Of a DNA stretch of 64,000 nt, positions 17,750-26,031 are shown one piece after another; the stretch's first letter is position 1; each line of letters begins with the position of its first letter. Source of the DNA: Lacrimispora algidixylanolytica. GTDB lineage: Bacteria; Bacillota; Clostridia; Lachnospirales; Lachnospiraceae. The DNA lies in contig NZ_MCIA01000008.1 in assembly GCF_003609635.1 (NCBI RefSeq), positions 1 to 64,000 of the forward strand. Reading direction: 5' to 3'. Below the pieces are notes generated by a model. That model worked only from the letters and a program-made list of their open reading frames with translations. It made no database searches and was not told where the DNA came from. The position numbers and the translations under genes are program-made.

Positions 17750-18475
17750 GTGAATGGATTTTATAATATCATATTTAAAACACTGTTCTTAGCTACTGTC
17801 CCTTTAACAACTACATTTACCGCTAACAATCAAAACGTAGAATCCAATAGGCTTATTTCTTTATCGCAGGTATCTGTAAGTGATAGTTATGCAGAGGCGG
17901 AAATCCCTCAGGAAGGAAGATATGATGTAATGCTAGACAGCGTAGCTGGACCTCTTACGTATTATAATCAAGGTGATTCCAGGTGGGGGAATTATCTCTG
18001 GGGTGGGAAAGATCCTTTATCCATCTATGGCTGCGGCCCAACTATTATGGCTATGGTGATTACCAGTCTGACTGGAAACCAGGTACTGCCTGCTGATGCT
18101 GCAAACTGGGCTGCCTCGAACAGATGCTGGGCCCCAGAAGACGGTTCTTATCATTGTCTGATCCAACATGCCTCCTCTGCTTTTGGAATTGAGGCCGTTC
18201 CAATCAGGGACTACTCTGTAAATGGAATTCAGCAGGCTCTTAATTCAAACCGCTTGGTCATTGCGCTAGTTGGCAAAGGACACTTCACACAACGAGGTCA
18301 TTTCCTTATTATTACCCGTATGACTGAAGAAGGAAAAGTGCGGATTGCGGATCCAAACAGCTATGAGAACACATCTATTGACTGGGATCCTGAAATCATT
18401 TTAAAGGAGTTAAACAGACGAGCCTCAAATGGTGGCCCTTTGTGGGCAATCCAATTGCCCGATTCTTCACGGTAA
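17750..18475 (+). CDS. Secreted C39-like cysteine peptidase
   Basis: A 241-residue protein with a hydrophobic N-terminus (FYNIIFKTLFLATVPL) that looks like a signal peptide or anchor. The C-terminal ~170 residues match the Peptidase_C39_2 fold: Q74 in YYNQGD, catalytic C95 in SIYGCGPT, H184 in RGHFLII and D201 in IADPN. All expected catalytic positions are present, so it may be an active extracellular peptidase or transpeptidase. The substrate is unknown. The GTG at 17750 has AAAGGTG 6 bases upstream; GTG at 17741 is an alternative. It sits alone between two opposite-strand operons and overlaps the end of the FliT-like gene by 9 bases. Confidence 0.7.
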   Translation: MNGFYNIIFKTLFLATVPLTTTFTANNQNVESNRLISLSQVSVSDSYAEAEIPQEGRYDVMLDSVAGPLTYYNQGDSRWGNYLWGGKDPLSIYGCGPTIMAMVITSLTGNQVLPADAANWAASNRCWAPEDGSYHCLIQHASSAFGIEAVPIRDYSVNGIQQALNSNRLVIALVGKGHFTQRGHFLIITRMTEEGKVRIADPNSYENTSIDWDPEIILKELNRRASNGGPLWAIQLPDSSR

Positions 18476-18497
18476 TGTTTGATAAAAAGAATCTTTT
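18461..18497 (+). terminator. Weak hairpin terminator at a convergent junction
   Basis: GATTCTT (18461-18467) pairs with AAGAATC (18487-18493) and is followed by TTTT. The 19-base loop contains both stop codons of the convergent genes. A second hairpin, GGGCAAT-CCA-ATTGCCC, lies just upstream at 18444-18460. Termination strength is uncertain. Confidence 0.45.
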
Positions 18498-18871
18498 CCG
18501 GCTAATCGCATGCTAATATGGCGGTCCAGTTCAATGGTCCGCTGCACCAGCATTTGAATGCTGGTTCCTTTTTCTACTAGTTTCTTAATTATTGGATTCT
18601 CTGGTATGTTTTCCTTATTTCCCTTAATCCAATTCATGGCTTGAGTAGCTTCATCTGTTGTAATAAAAGACAAGAGTAGGTGAATATTTCTTTCACTCAT
18701 CTCTGCTTGATCTATCTCTTCCTGCCTCATTCCTAATAATATTTGAACCAATGCCCGATCATTTCTAGACAGTGCATCACCAATATCTTTGGTAATACGT
18801 TCTATTTCATTAAAACACTGATATTTCTTCTGCATCTCTTTTAATATTTCCATCAACATTTCGTCTTCCAT
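18467..18871 (-). CDS. FliT/FlgN-like flagellar chaperone
   Basis: A 134-residue, almost wholly helical protein directly after fliD and fliS, where fliT lies in many bacteria. FliT-type proteins bind FliD and guide it to export. The sequence (EMQKKYQCFNEIERITKDIGDALSRNDRALVQILLGMRQEEI) looks like a FlgN/FliT helical hairpin, but sequence identity is too low to be sure from reading alone. A GGAGG site lies 5 bases before the ATG. It is separated from fliS by 64 bases that contain a strong hairpin. Confidence 0.6.
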   Translation of the reverse strand: MEDEMLMEILKEMQKKYQCFNEIERITKDIGDALSRNDRALVQILLGMRQEEIDQAEMSERNIHLLLSFITTDEATQAMNWIKGNKENIPENPIIKKLVEKGTSIQMLVQRTIELDRHISMRLAGKDSFYQTLP

Positions 18872-18904
18872 AATAACCTCCTAACACTTGAATTATTTAT
18901 AAAT

Positions 18905-18930
18905 GGCTGGAGAGGAAAACCTCTCCAGCC
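18905..18930. other. Perfect GC-rich hairpin between fliS and the FliT-like gene
   Basis: GGCTGGAGAGG-AAAA-CCTCTCCAGCC, an 11-bp perfect stem with a four-base loop. On the minus strand it is followed by ATTTATAAAT rather than a U-tract, so it is more likely a processing or stabilising element that also lowers read-through than a full terminator. On the plus strand TTATTTT follows. Confidence 0.65.
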
Positions 18931-18935
18931 TTATT

Positions 18936-19304
18936 TTAACTACTTAATCCCTGGGCTTCTTTAAATGTATCCCGTAAATCAACAATTAAAGGACGTACTT
19001 CTATAATAACCTGGCGATTTCTTCCTGCTTTAATTCTACTAAATTCATAGAGGAAAAAATCATAAAGCCGTTTCAGTTCTATACTGATTTCATAATTAAA
19101 ATTCAAAGTGTTTTTTAGATAAGTTATAATATCAATTGACCGCTGAATGGATTGTTCAAAAGATTCATAATCCTTTTTTTCTAAAGCGAGATCCGCTCTT
19201 GTCAAACGTTTTAACAGTTCGTCAAATAAAAGATTGAGCATCTCTCCTGGTGTCATCGTATTGACTGACTGTTCTTTGTATTGCTGATATCCATTCATAT
19301 TCAT
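18936..19304 (-). CDS. fliS: Flagellin export chaperone FliS
   Basis: A 122-residue four-helix chaperone that binds the C-terminus of flagellin and keeps it from polymerising in the cytoplasm. It has the FliS pattern: GYQQYKEQSVNTMTPGEMLNLLFDELLKRL, then a central helix pair and a C-terminal REVRPLIVDLRDTFKEA-like segment. It follows fliD by 17 bases with a GGCGGTG ribosome binding site. Length is normal. Confidence 0.93.
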   Translation of the reverse strand: MNMNGYQQYKEQSVNTMTPGEMLNLLFDELLKRLTRADLALEKKDYESFEQSIQRSIDIITYLKNTLNFNYEISIELKRLYDFFLYEFSRIKAGRNRQVIIEVRPLIVDLRDTFKEAQGLSS

Positions 19305-19321
19305 TGTCTACACCGCCATTT

Positions 19322-21697
19322 CTAACTGCCGAATGAACTTAAGGTACTACTCTGGGAGTTCATTTGAGCAATAACATTTTCCAAATTCGTGAATTGCTTT
19401 ACATACCGATCCGTTTCCGTCTTTAACTGAGATTGAAGTTTTTTAATGTAAACATCAATACTGTCAATTGACTTCTGTAAGCTATTTGCTGTAACACTGG
19501 TTGGTGCATAAACAGAACCGGCTTTTTCAATAAGAATACCTTTTACTGTTCCCGAAGTATTAGCAAACTTATTCGTTATAGAAGTAAGTTTAGCCATAAA
19601 TCCATCCTTTTCACCTGTGGAAGTATCCGCTTTCTTTGTGAATAACTTCTTTATATCTTCTGCATTCGTCTCAAGAGCTGCACGGAATTTCGTCTCATCA
19701 AATACCAGCTTACCCTTTTCAGTATAATCACTGCTTGTAGTAATACCAAAAGAACTTAACATAGCCTTCTCGTCTGAACCAGCGTCAAATACAAACCGGA
19801 GGCTATCTGATAATGAACGAAGCTCAGTGTCATTAAATAGTACTCCTACTTTAGCTTTATCTTCCCACTTTTTAATCTGATCTTCAGACATACTCTCTTT
19901 TTGCTCATCAGTCAAAGGAGAATAGTCACGATTAGGCTTTTTGCTTGACTGATCGCTAACTAATTGAATAATTTCATTATAATCTTTGATCATGTCTGTA
20001 ATTGTAGACACAATCTTGTCACCATTAGTTTTTGCAGTTAATGTTACTGGATCTGCTTTATCATCTATTACATTATTCGTATATCCGAATGTTCCACTAA
20101 CAGTAACATTAAGTCCCTCAAGATTGAAGGAATTGCTGCCGCGTACCAGCTCCTGAGTTGCTCCGTTACCATACTTTACTGCGATTACAGCATCTTTGCC
20201 TACTTCTTCATCAAATCCTGTAATATTATCGCTAAAAAGTGCCACTGCATCCTCATTTAATTCAACTTTACCAGAAGCACCAGCTACAGTGGACTGGAAC
20301 GTAAACTTATCAGAACTTGACAAATAACTGACTTTTACACCAGCATCGGAAGAATTAATCTTATCCATAATCTCTTTCATGGAGTTCTTATATGTTAATC
20401 CAGTTATAGAAACACCATTGATTATTAAATTTATTGAGTTATCTTCTGAATATCCCGATTTACTTTTAATCGCCTTCATACTTTCTAAGCCCGACTCTGC
20501 AACAGAAGACTCTAAATTCAAGCGATTAGATTCGCCTGCTTTGATACCTAATTCTCCATTTATTCCCAGAATTCCCTTATCTGCTGATGTAATAGAAAGA
20601 ACAGAGGTCTTATCATCATTTACAGTTCCAGCAATCTTAGTTTTAAAAACCAGTTTATCACCATCTGCTTGGACATCAATTCTACCATCACCAAATTGCT
20701 TTGCTAATTTATCTTTCAGATCTTTTGCTAAATCAGTAATATTTGTTTTATCACCAAATTTTATGGATTTTGTAACACCATTATAGGTAAAGCTAATGTT
20801 TTTGCCTTCGGTTCTTTCCAGAAAAGTTTTAGAGGTAGTAAGTTCCTGTGTATACCCCTTGACCGTACTTGAGAATCCAGTACCACTAATTGTCCGATCA
20901 GTCTCGGAGACTTTACTAATATCATTAAAACCAAGCGCCTTTAGTGCAGAACCACTCCCACTCTCAAGTAAAACAGTATTGCCCGCAGTATTTTCTGATC
21001 TTATATCCAACTTTGAGACACCACCTGAATCGTATGTAGAAACTTTGATTACACTGGCGAGAGTCTTTCCATTACCAATAGAAACCTGTTCTAAAGATTT
21101 ATTTATAGACTCCGCAGACTTTTCTGCAGTGGAATAATCGTATGGAGTTCCATCACTAGCTTTTCCAGTCTGCATCGTTACATTATAAGTTTTGCTTCCA
21201 TACTTAAAGGTGAGATATTCACCTTCTAAATTGCTGACATCTTTCATACCGAAATCAACGGTTCCACTATTAAGCGTGGAGTCACTAACCACATTCTTGG
21301 ATACTTTGTATGCATCTTGCGCCATCTCTTTTACTCCAACTATGGAAAGAGAATTCGAAATAGAGGAACTTCCTGTAACGCTCACGTATTTGCTGTTAGC
21401 ACCGTTTGTCGTAATGCTGCTGCTCGCCCATAAGCTTGCACTGGCAAGGTTGGTTGCTGGGGTAGTATAGGACATATACTTCTTTGAGAATTCTACCAGC
21501 TTAGAACTAACTGACTGATACGCTTCCTGCTTCCAAAGCGTGGTTTGTCTACTTTTGTTTTGCTTCGCAATTTTAGCTCTCGTAGAAGCTGTCATTCCTT
21601 CAATGAGAGAGTCTCTGTCCAGTCCACTGACAAGTCCGCCATATCCACGTACCGTCGATGCAGAGTTGATTTTGTTAGTAGTTGATACTGATGCCAT
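19322..21697 (-). CDS. fliD: Flagellar filament cap protein FliD (HAP2)
   Basis: A 791-residue cap protein that folds incoming flagellin at the filament tip. The N-terminal D0/D1 helices (VRGYGGLVSGLDRDSLIEGMTASTRAKI) and the C-terminal coiled coil (SLQKSIDSIDVYIKKLQSQLKTETDRYVKQFTNLENVIAQMNSQ) are clear. The centre is ~290 residues longer than B. subtilis FliD and is rich in Ser/Thr/Gly/Lys, likely extra surface domains. It heads fliD-fliS-FliT-like, under a sigma-D-type promoter, and is divergent from the ParA gene. Confidence 0.95.
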   Translation of the reverse strand: MASVSTTNKINSASTVRGYGGLVSGLDRDSLIEGMTASTRAKIAKQNKSRQTTLWKQEAYQSVSSKLVEFSKKYMSYTTPATNLASASLWASSSITTNGANSKYVSVTGSSSISNSLSIVGVKEMAQDAYKVSKNVVSDSTLNSGTVDFGMKDVSNLEGEYLTFKYGSKTYNVTMQTGKASDGTPYDYSTAEKSAESINKSLEQVSIGNGKTLASVIKVSTYDSGGVSKLDIRSENTAGNTVLLESGSGSALKALGFNDISKVSETDRTISGTGFSSTVKGYTQELTTSKTFLERTEGKNISFTYNGVTKSIKFGDKTNITDLAKDLKDKLAKQFGDGRIDVQADGDKLVFKTKIAGTVNDDKTSVLSITSADKGILGINGELGIKAGESNRLNLESSVAESGLESMKAIKSKSGYSEDNSINLIINGVSITGLTYKNSMKEIMDKINSSDAGVKVSYLSSSDKFTFQSTVAGASGKVELNEDAVALFSDNITGFDEEVGKDAVIAVKYGNGATQELVRGSNSFNLEGLNVTVSGTFGYTNNVIDDKADPVTLTAKTNGDKIVSTITDMIKDYNEIIQLVSDQSSKKPNRDYSPLTDEQKESMSEDQIKKWEDKAKVGVLFNDTELRSLSDSLRFVFDAGSDEKAMLSSFGITTSSDYTEKGKLVFDETKFRAALETNAEDIKKLFTKKADTSTGEKDGFMAKLTSITNKFANTSGTVKGILIEKAGSVYAPTSVTANSLQKSIDSIDVYIKKLQSQLKTETDRYVKQFTNLENVIAQMNSQSSTLSSFGS

Positions 21698-21772
21698 AGA
21701 TAAACTCCTTTCTTATATCCATATCCAATTTTCGCCAAAAATCGGTTTTTTTCTTGTTTTTGCTATACTTAT

Positions 21773-21800
21773 TTATCGACATATTGTATACTAAAGATAA
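21773..21800 (-). promoter_or_regulatory. Sigma-D-type promoter of the fliD operon
   Basis: On the minus strand: TTAT (21800-21797), 16-base spacer, GTCGATAA (21780-21773), about 75 bases before the fliD ATG. Its -35 overlaps the palindrome at 21794-21812. Confidence 0.65.
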
Positions 21801-21812
21801 TAGTATTATCTT
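21794..21812. promoter_or_regulatory. 19-bp palindromic operator candidate between fliD and parA
   Basis: AAGATAATA-G-TATTATCTT, perfect 9-base arms around one central base, in the divergent fliD/parA region. It covers the fliD -35 and lies just before the ParA ribosome binding site. The core resembles Fur/PerR half-sites (GATAAT/ATTATC) but the half-sites are three bases apart rather than one, so the regulator is unknown. Confidence 0.5.
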
Positions 21813-21836
21813 AAATTACGATTGGAGGAATAGAAC

Positions 21837-22610
21837 TTGTCAACGGTAATTACCATTACAAATCAAAAGGGCGGCGTAGGTAAAACAACGACTTCCTGCT
21901 CTCTTGCCTGCGGTTTGGCCATGAAGAAAAAAAGAGTCTTAGCAGTTGATTTAGATCCACAGGGTAACCTGGGTTTTAGCCTTGGTCTTGAAATTGAATC
22001 CTGCGCTACCATATATGAAGTTTTTAAAGGAACTGCTACCCTGCAGGAGGCCATTCGCCCAGCTAAATATTGTGATGTTATTTCGTCCAACATTCTTTTA
22101 AGCGGAGCCGAGCGAGAATTTACCGGAAAGCAGCGAGAAAGCATGTTGAAGGATATCTTATCTACCGTAGCAGGTTACTATGATTATATCATTATCGATA
22201 CTCCTCCTGCTCTTAATATTCTTACTGTAAATGCATATGCTGCAGCTGATTATCTGGTAATCCCTATGGTTCCGGAGATTCTTAGTCTGCTTGGTGTATC
22301 TCAAATTAAAGATACCATTAATACGGTACGTACCTCTGTTAATCCGAATCTTTATGTTCTTGGGATACTGCTTAATAAATACAATTCCAGGACTCTACTT
22401 TCTAGGGAAGTAAAAGAGATGGCAGAAAACATTGCTGCTCAAATCGGCACAATTGTATTTGGCACTCAAATCCGCTCCAGTGTTAGTGTGGCTGAGGCCC
22501 CTGCTCAAGGCGAAAGCCTTCTAGACTATGCTCCTCGCTCTAATCCAGCATTGGATTACAAAGCTTTAGTAGATGAAGTTCTAGAACTGATCAACCAGCG
22601 TAAAAATTAA
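21837..22610 (+). CDS. ParA/Soj-type ATPase
   Basis: A 257-residue P-loop ATPase of the ParA/MinD family, which form ATP-dependent dimers that position cargo on the nucleoid or membrane. The deviant Walker A motif KGGVGKTT (11-18) with signature lysine, the Walker A' DLDPQGNLG (~38-46) and the Walker B YDYIIIDTPPALN are intact. The NQKGGVGKTT form is ParA/Soj rather than FlhG. There is no N-terminal DNA-binding domain. The start is TTG with GGAGG 8 bases upstream. It is followed after 26 bases by a ComFB-domain gene, and there is no parB here, so it is likely a non-chromosomal ParA dedicated to a cellular structure such as the chemotaxis array or flagellum. Confidence 0.9.
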   Translation: MSTVITITNQKGGVGKTTTSCSLACGLAMKKKRVLAVDLDPQGNLGFSLGLEIESCATIYEVFKGTATLQEAIRPAKYCDVISSNILLSGAEREFTGKQRESMLKDILSTVAGYYDYIIIDTPPALNILTVNAYAAADYLVIPMVPEILSLLGVSQIKDTINTVRTSVNPNLYVLGILLNKYNSRTLLSREVKEMAENIAAQIGTIVFGTQIRSSVSVAEAPAQGESLLDYAPRSNPALDYKALVDEVLELINQRKN

Positions 22611-22636
22611 TATATACATGATAGGGGTATGAGACC

Positions 22637-23755
22637 ATGGCCAGAAAAAGCAGTAAGACAGCTCATGTTATGAATCTCTTGGCAGGTGATGAGCCGGAAA
22701 CTTCCAAATCAGAAGCCGCAAAGGAGAACCAGGCCGCAAGCCTAAATACAGATTCCTCCGAAACCATAAAAGAGCTTACCGTATTAGCCCACAAAGCTTC
22801 CATTCAGACACAAGAGGGACCATTAACGCCCTCTCCCATATCCATTATTGATATGTCTTCATCCGCTCCTGATCCTGTCTCTGAAATGATTAGGCAGCAA
22901 TTAGAGGATGAGGAAGGTATAGTGGAAGCGGTCAAGGAAAAGGTGGAGCTTGATGATGCCTCTGAATTAGTTTCTGAGAATGGTTTTTCTGATAAGACGA
23001 TGACTGAAGAAGCAATAAATGATGAAACAGTAAACGATAAAGCAATAGATGATGAAACTTTTGCTGGTGAAACACTAAATGATAAAGCAATGGATGATGA
23101 AACTTTTGTCGGTGAAGTGTTAAACGATAAAGCGATGGACGATGAAACTTTTGTTGGTGAAGCATTAGGCGATAAAGCAACAAATGATGAAACATTAGCT
23201 GAGGAAGCTATATCTAAAGAAGAAATAATCCAGCCAGAAGTTGAAAACGACTTGAATTTGGTAGATAATTCAGAAACCAAGAACAATTCAGATGGTTTGA
23301 ATCACTCAGAGGATAATTTTAGCACTTTAGAATCTCCCTCTGAAGAAAAGGAGGAATCTCCTGTTGTTTTAACCGCTACTGAGGTGAACGTTATCGAGAC
23401 AGATTTTAAAGATCCTAAGACAAATCCAGCACCAGAAGCAAAAACTTCGGACGTAAAGGAAGAAACTTTATCTCCTGAGCTTGAAAAACCAACATTTAAA
23501 TATTTAAACGTGATGGAACACGTAGTTCAAAATAAAGTACATGAATATGCCGCTAAATTAGATGCTTGTTGCTGCGGACATTGCATCGCTGACATTACGG
23601 CACTGACCTTGACTAATCTTCCGCCAAAGTATGTTGTGGTGGAACCACCATCTGCTTCTCCGTTATTAAATTTTTATGTCAACCGATTTTCTCAGCAGGT
23701 ATTTGTAGAATTAACAAAAGCCTGCTTTACGGTAAAACAAAACCCACACCATTAG
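22637..23755 (+). CDS. ComFB-domain protein with acidic repeat linker, ParA partner
   Basis: A 372-residue protein in three parts. The N-terminus is basic (MARKSSKTAHVMNLLAG), like ParA-stimulating peptides of ParB and related adaptors. Residues ~20-285 are very acidic and low complexity, and include about four 15-residue repeats (NDKAxDDETFxGExL, ~133-192). Residues ~286-372 match the ComFB family: a short helical lead, the Cys cluster CCCGHC (311-316), and ADITALTLTNLPPKYVV. Some ComFB proteins are reported to bind cyclic dinucleotides. I infer an adaptor linking ParA to a cyclic-dinucleotide-responsive head; the repeats look like a flexible spacer. The stop codon lies in a shared terminator hairpin. 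Confidence 0.7.
   Translation: MARKSSKTAHVMNLLAGDEPETSKSEAAKENQAASLNTDSSETIKELTVLAHKASIQTQEGPLTPSPISIIDMSSSAPDPVSEMIRQQLEDEEGIVEAVKEKVELDDASELVSENGFSDKTMTEEAINDETVNDKAIDDETFAGETLNDKAMDDETFVGEVLNDKAMDDETFVGEALGDKATNDETLAEEAISKEEIIQPEVENDLNLVDNSETKNNSDGLNHSEDNFSTLESPSEEKEESPVVLTATEVNVIETDFKDPKTNPAPEAKTSDVKEETLSPELEKPTFKYLNVMEHVVQNKVHEYAAKLDACCCGHCIADITALTLTNLPPKYVVVEPPSASPLLNFYVNRFSQQVFVELTKACFTVKQNPHH
23033..23212 (+). repeat. Four tandem ~45-bp in-frame repeats
   Basis: Imperfect 45-base units encoding NDKAxDDETFxGExL, about four copies, in the linker of the ComFB-domain gene. Copies differ at silent and coding positions; the last is most diverged. They code protein and are not spaced like a CRISPR array. 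Confidence 0.85.
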
Positions 23756-23773
23756 GCGTGGGTTTTTCTTTCT
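23741..23773. terminator. Bidirectional terminator with both stop codons in the loop
   Basis: AACCCACACC (23741-23750), loop ATTA, GGCGTGGGTT (23755-23764), then TTTCTTTCT; one A-C mismatch in ten pairs. The reverse strand reads the same stem followed by TTGTTTT. The plus-strand TAG (23753-23755) and minus-strand TAA (23754-23752) both lie at the loop. Confidence 0.9.
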
Positions 23774-25035
23774 TCTGTTAGGTCTGGCTCCTGCTCTGCA
23801 CTAATGGTAAGGCTGTTCCATATACCGTTCACGGTTTCGACGCAATCCATATAGGCCTGCGCAAGAAATCCGGAAGGAAGGCCTAATTCATCAGACATTA
23901 ACTTTACGTTCTTCCACTCTGCATTTTCATAGCTAAGAATGAGTTTATATAAAGTTCCACAGATTCCTTCTTTGTCAATCAATGCAACTTTGATTTCTTC
24001 GGCAACTGGTATTTCTGACAGAATTTCAACTAATGGTGCATTAATTAAATATTGAAGGGTTGAGAACATTCCCATCATATATGCCTCTGACCGGATAATT
24101 GGGAAATCCTGTACATGATCAGAGAGAGCCATAGCAAAATTTGCTCTTAAAAACGAGAGTTTCATAACAGCCTCTAAGGCTTCATCATGGTGAGAATCAT
24201 TATTAAAACTCAAAAGATAGACCCACTGCTTTAATTGACTGATTCCCATAGTGACTAGCGCCTGTCGAATGGAAGATACTCTCCGACGCAATGCAAAATG
24301 TGCGGAATTTACAATTTTAAGCAGTGCATAACTAAGTGCTGCATCCCTACTTATAATCTGTTCAATCTGCTCGATATCAGGCTCATCCTTTGATACTTCG
24401 ACAACTAGTTGAAAGAAGTTTCCTTGCAAAAACTCCATACGGTTTACTTTCTTAGCCAAAGCCTCCGCAACATAACTTCCTTCTACAAAATCCGCATTGA
24501 TCTCCAGAGCCAGAGCATAATCCTCTTTATCTTTAACGCCAGTTGCAATGCACTTTTTGTCTAGACCTTTCATGGTATTAACTAAATTAACCAGCGAAAT
24601 TTTCTCTTTGGGATCACGTTTATTTCCGATATCAATTTTTATGTAAGTAGCAAAATCCAACATGGAGAAATAACTAGGAGAAAACTGAAAATCATTGATG
24701 GCAAATTCATATCCTTCTGCCCTATATTTACGAATAATCGTAGGCGCCAGAGGGTGAATCATGACATGATCTTCAATCTGTATCACCATCTTCTCTTTAG
24801 CAAAAATCTTCGGTGTATTACGAAACAGTAAAGCCGGTGTAAAAGTAACAAATGTAAGTTTATCATCTGCAAGACTATCAGAGTTCTGCATGAGAAAATC
24901 CGAAATAGTGTCCGCTACTGCAACATCGGAATTGCTGTAAATGGAATTATAGTCCTTCTGAAATAAAACTTCATATCCGACAATCCTGTCCTCCTTCAAA
25001 GCCTTAATGGGCTGTCGGGTGACATATCTATCCAT
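23752..25035 (-). CDS. EAL-HDOD signalling protein with degenerate EAL
   Basis: A 427-residue protein with an N-terminal EAL-like domain (~1-205) and a C-terminal HDOD domain (~210-410, SRDAALSYALLKIVNSAHFALRRRVSSIRQALVTMG). The EAL signature is EVL (22-24); DDFG is NDFQ and the distal Glu/Gln motifs are altered, so it is unlikely to cleave cyclic di-GMP and may instead bind it or act as a scaffold. Proteins of this YuxH/CdgJ layout affect motility in several bacteria. It overlaps the cheV stop by 8 bases, so it is translationally coupled to cheV. It is the last gene of the large minus-strand block. Confidence 0.85.
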   Translation of the reverse strand: MDRYVTRQPIKALKEDRIVGYEVLFQKDYNSIYSNSDVAVADTISDFLMQNSDSLADDKLTFVTFTPALLFRNTPKIFAKEKMVIQIEDHVMIHPLAPTIIRKYRAEGYEFAINDFQFSPSYFSMLDFATYIKIDIGNKRDPKEKISLVNLVNTMKGLDKKCIATGVKDKEDYALALEINADFVEGSYVAEALAKKVNRMEFLQGNFFQLVVEVSKDEPDIEQIEQIISRDAALSYALLKIVNSAHFALRRRVSSIRQALVTMGISQLKQWVYLLSFNNDSHHDEALEAVMKLSFLRANFAMALSDHVQDFPIIRSEAYMMGMFSTLQYLINAPLVEILSEIPVAEEIKVALIDKEGICGTLYKLILSYENAEWKNVKLMSDELGLPSGFLAQAYMDCVETVNGIWNSLTISAEQEPDLTEERKTHA

Positions 25036-25948
25036 TCTTTACCCCCTTCTGGATCAGATGATCAATTACCTCAACCAGATGTGCTATCTCAGGTTTGCTC
25101 AGCTGTTCATCAGCTCCTAATTGCTTTCCTTTTATCATTAATTCCTGATTAATCATAGATGAAAAAATAACCAGTGGGATCTCTTTCAATTTAGGGTCCG
25201 ACTTAACCAGCTTTGTTAAGCGGTGTCCATCCATTACTGGCATCTCAATATCTGTGATAATCAGATTAACTTTTTCCTTCAAATCAGAATCATCCTTAAT
25301 TCTTTCCAGATAATCCCAAGCTTCCTGTCCGTTGTTCTTGAACATCAAGTTTTCATAACCAGCTCTTTTAAGGGCTGCTTCAATCATCTTTGTTAAAAGA
25401 ATGGAATCCTCTGCGATTAAAATAGGATAATTAACTTCTGTTCTCTTACCAAGCTTATTAATCTCGTCTAATTGAATTCCTGTCTCAGGTGCAATTTCAG
25501 CTACAATTTTCTCAAAGTCCAGTATAGTGACCAGATTGTCTCCACACTGAGCGATACCAGTTGCTACACCCTCTTCACCCCTGCTGATGGTGTCGTCTGG
25601 CTTCTGAATGCTCTCCCATGAAATACGACTGATACCAACTACGCTATGTACACGGAATGCAATGTGAATTTTGTTGAAGTTGGTAACAATAAATAAATCC
25701 TTAGGCTGCTTCTCAGAAACACTTCCTGTCAGATAGTGGGGAAGATCAATGACCGTAAGTAAGAGATCCCTTGGTTTAAAAATACCTTCTACTGAAGGAT
25801 GGGAATGCGGAATCGGTTTTACCTTCTCCGACATCATAATCTCACGTACTTTGGCAACATTGATTCCATACAATTCACCATATATGGTAAATTCCATTAT
25901 TTCAATTTCATTCGTCCCTGATTCTAACAAAATTTCTGTTTCTGCCAT
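25028..25948 (-). CDS. cheV: Chemotaxis coupling/adaptation protein CheV
   Basis: A 306-residue CheW-receiver fusion. The CheW-like half (~15-165) couples receptors to CheA; the receiver half (~175-300) has YPILIAEDSILLTKMI with its acidic pair and the phospho-acceptor Asp in LIITDIEMPVMDG. Phosphorylation by CheA gives adaptation alongside CheR/CheB and CheC/CheD. The ATG at 25948 is chosen because AAAGGAG lies 7 bases upstream; the ATG at 25954 is too close to it. A sigma-D-type promoter lies ahead, so cheV and the EAL-HDOD gene can be expressed apart from the basal-body operon. Confidence 0.95.
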   Translation of the reverse strand: MAETEILLESGTNEIEIMEFTIYGELYGINVAKVREIMMSEKVKPIPHSHPSVEGIFKPRDLLLTVIDLPHYLTGSVSEKQPKDLFIVTNFNKIHIAFRVHSVVGISRISWESIQKPDDTISRGEEGVATGIAQCGDNLVTILDFEKIVAEIAPETGIQLDEINKLGKRTEVNYPILIAEDSILLTKMIEAALKRAGYENLMFKNNGQEAWDYLERIKDDSDLKEKVNLIITDIEMPVMDGHRLTKLVKSDPKLKEIPLVIFSSMINQELMIKGKQLGADEQLSKPEIAHLVEVIDHLIQKGVKNG

Positions 25949-26000
25949 ACTCATTCTCCTTTATCCCAATATAATCCAGCAAAAACACCTGCTTACCTGT

Positions 26001-26028
26001 TTATCGACATTTTTCTGCTGGTTCATAA
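26001..26028 (-). promoter_or_regulatory. Sigma-D-type promoter before cheV
   Basis: On the minus strand: TTAT (26028-26025), 16-base spacer, GTCGATAA (26008-26001), 53 bases before the cheV ATG, in the 83-base gap after cheD. Confidence 0.6.
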
Positions 26029-26031
26029 TGA

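Noticed and set aside
22932-23195. Minus-strand frame of 87 codons with His/Leu-rich repeats
   Set aside because: It is the reverse reading of the acidic repeats in the ComFB-domain gene, with no ribosome binding site.
23033-23212. Possible CRISPR-like tandem repeat
   Set aside because: Repeats are contiguous, in frame with a protein and lack unique spacers.
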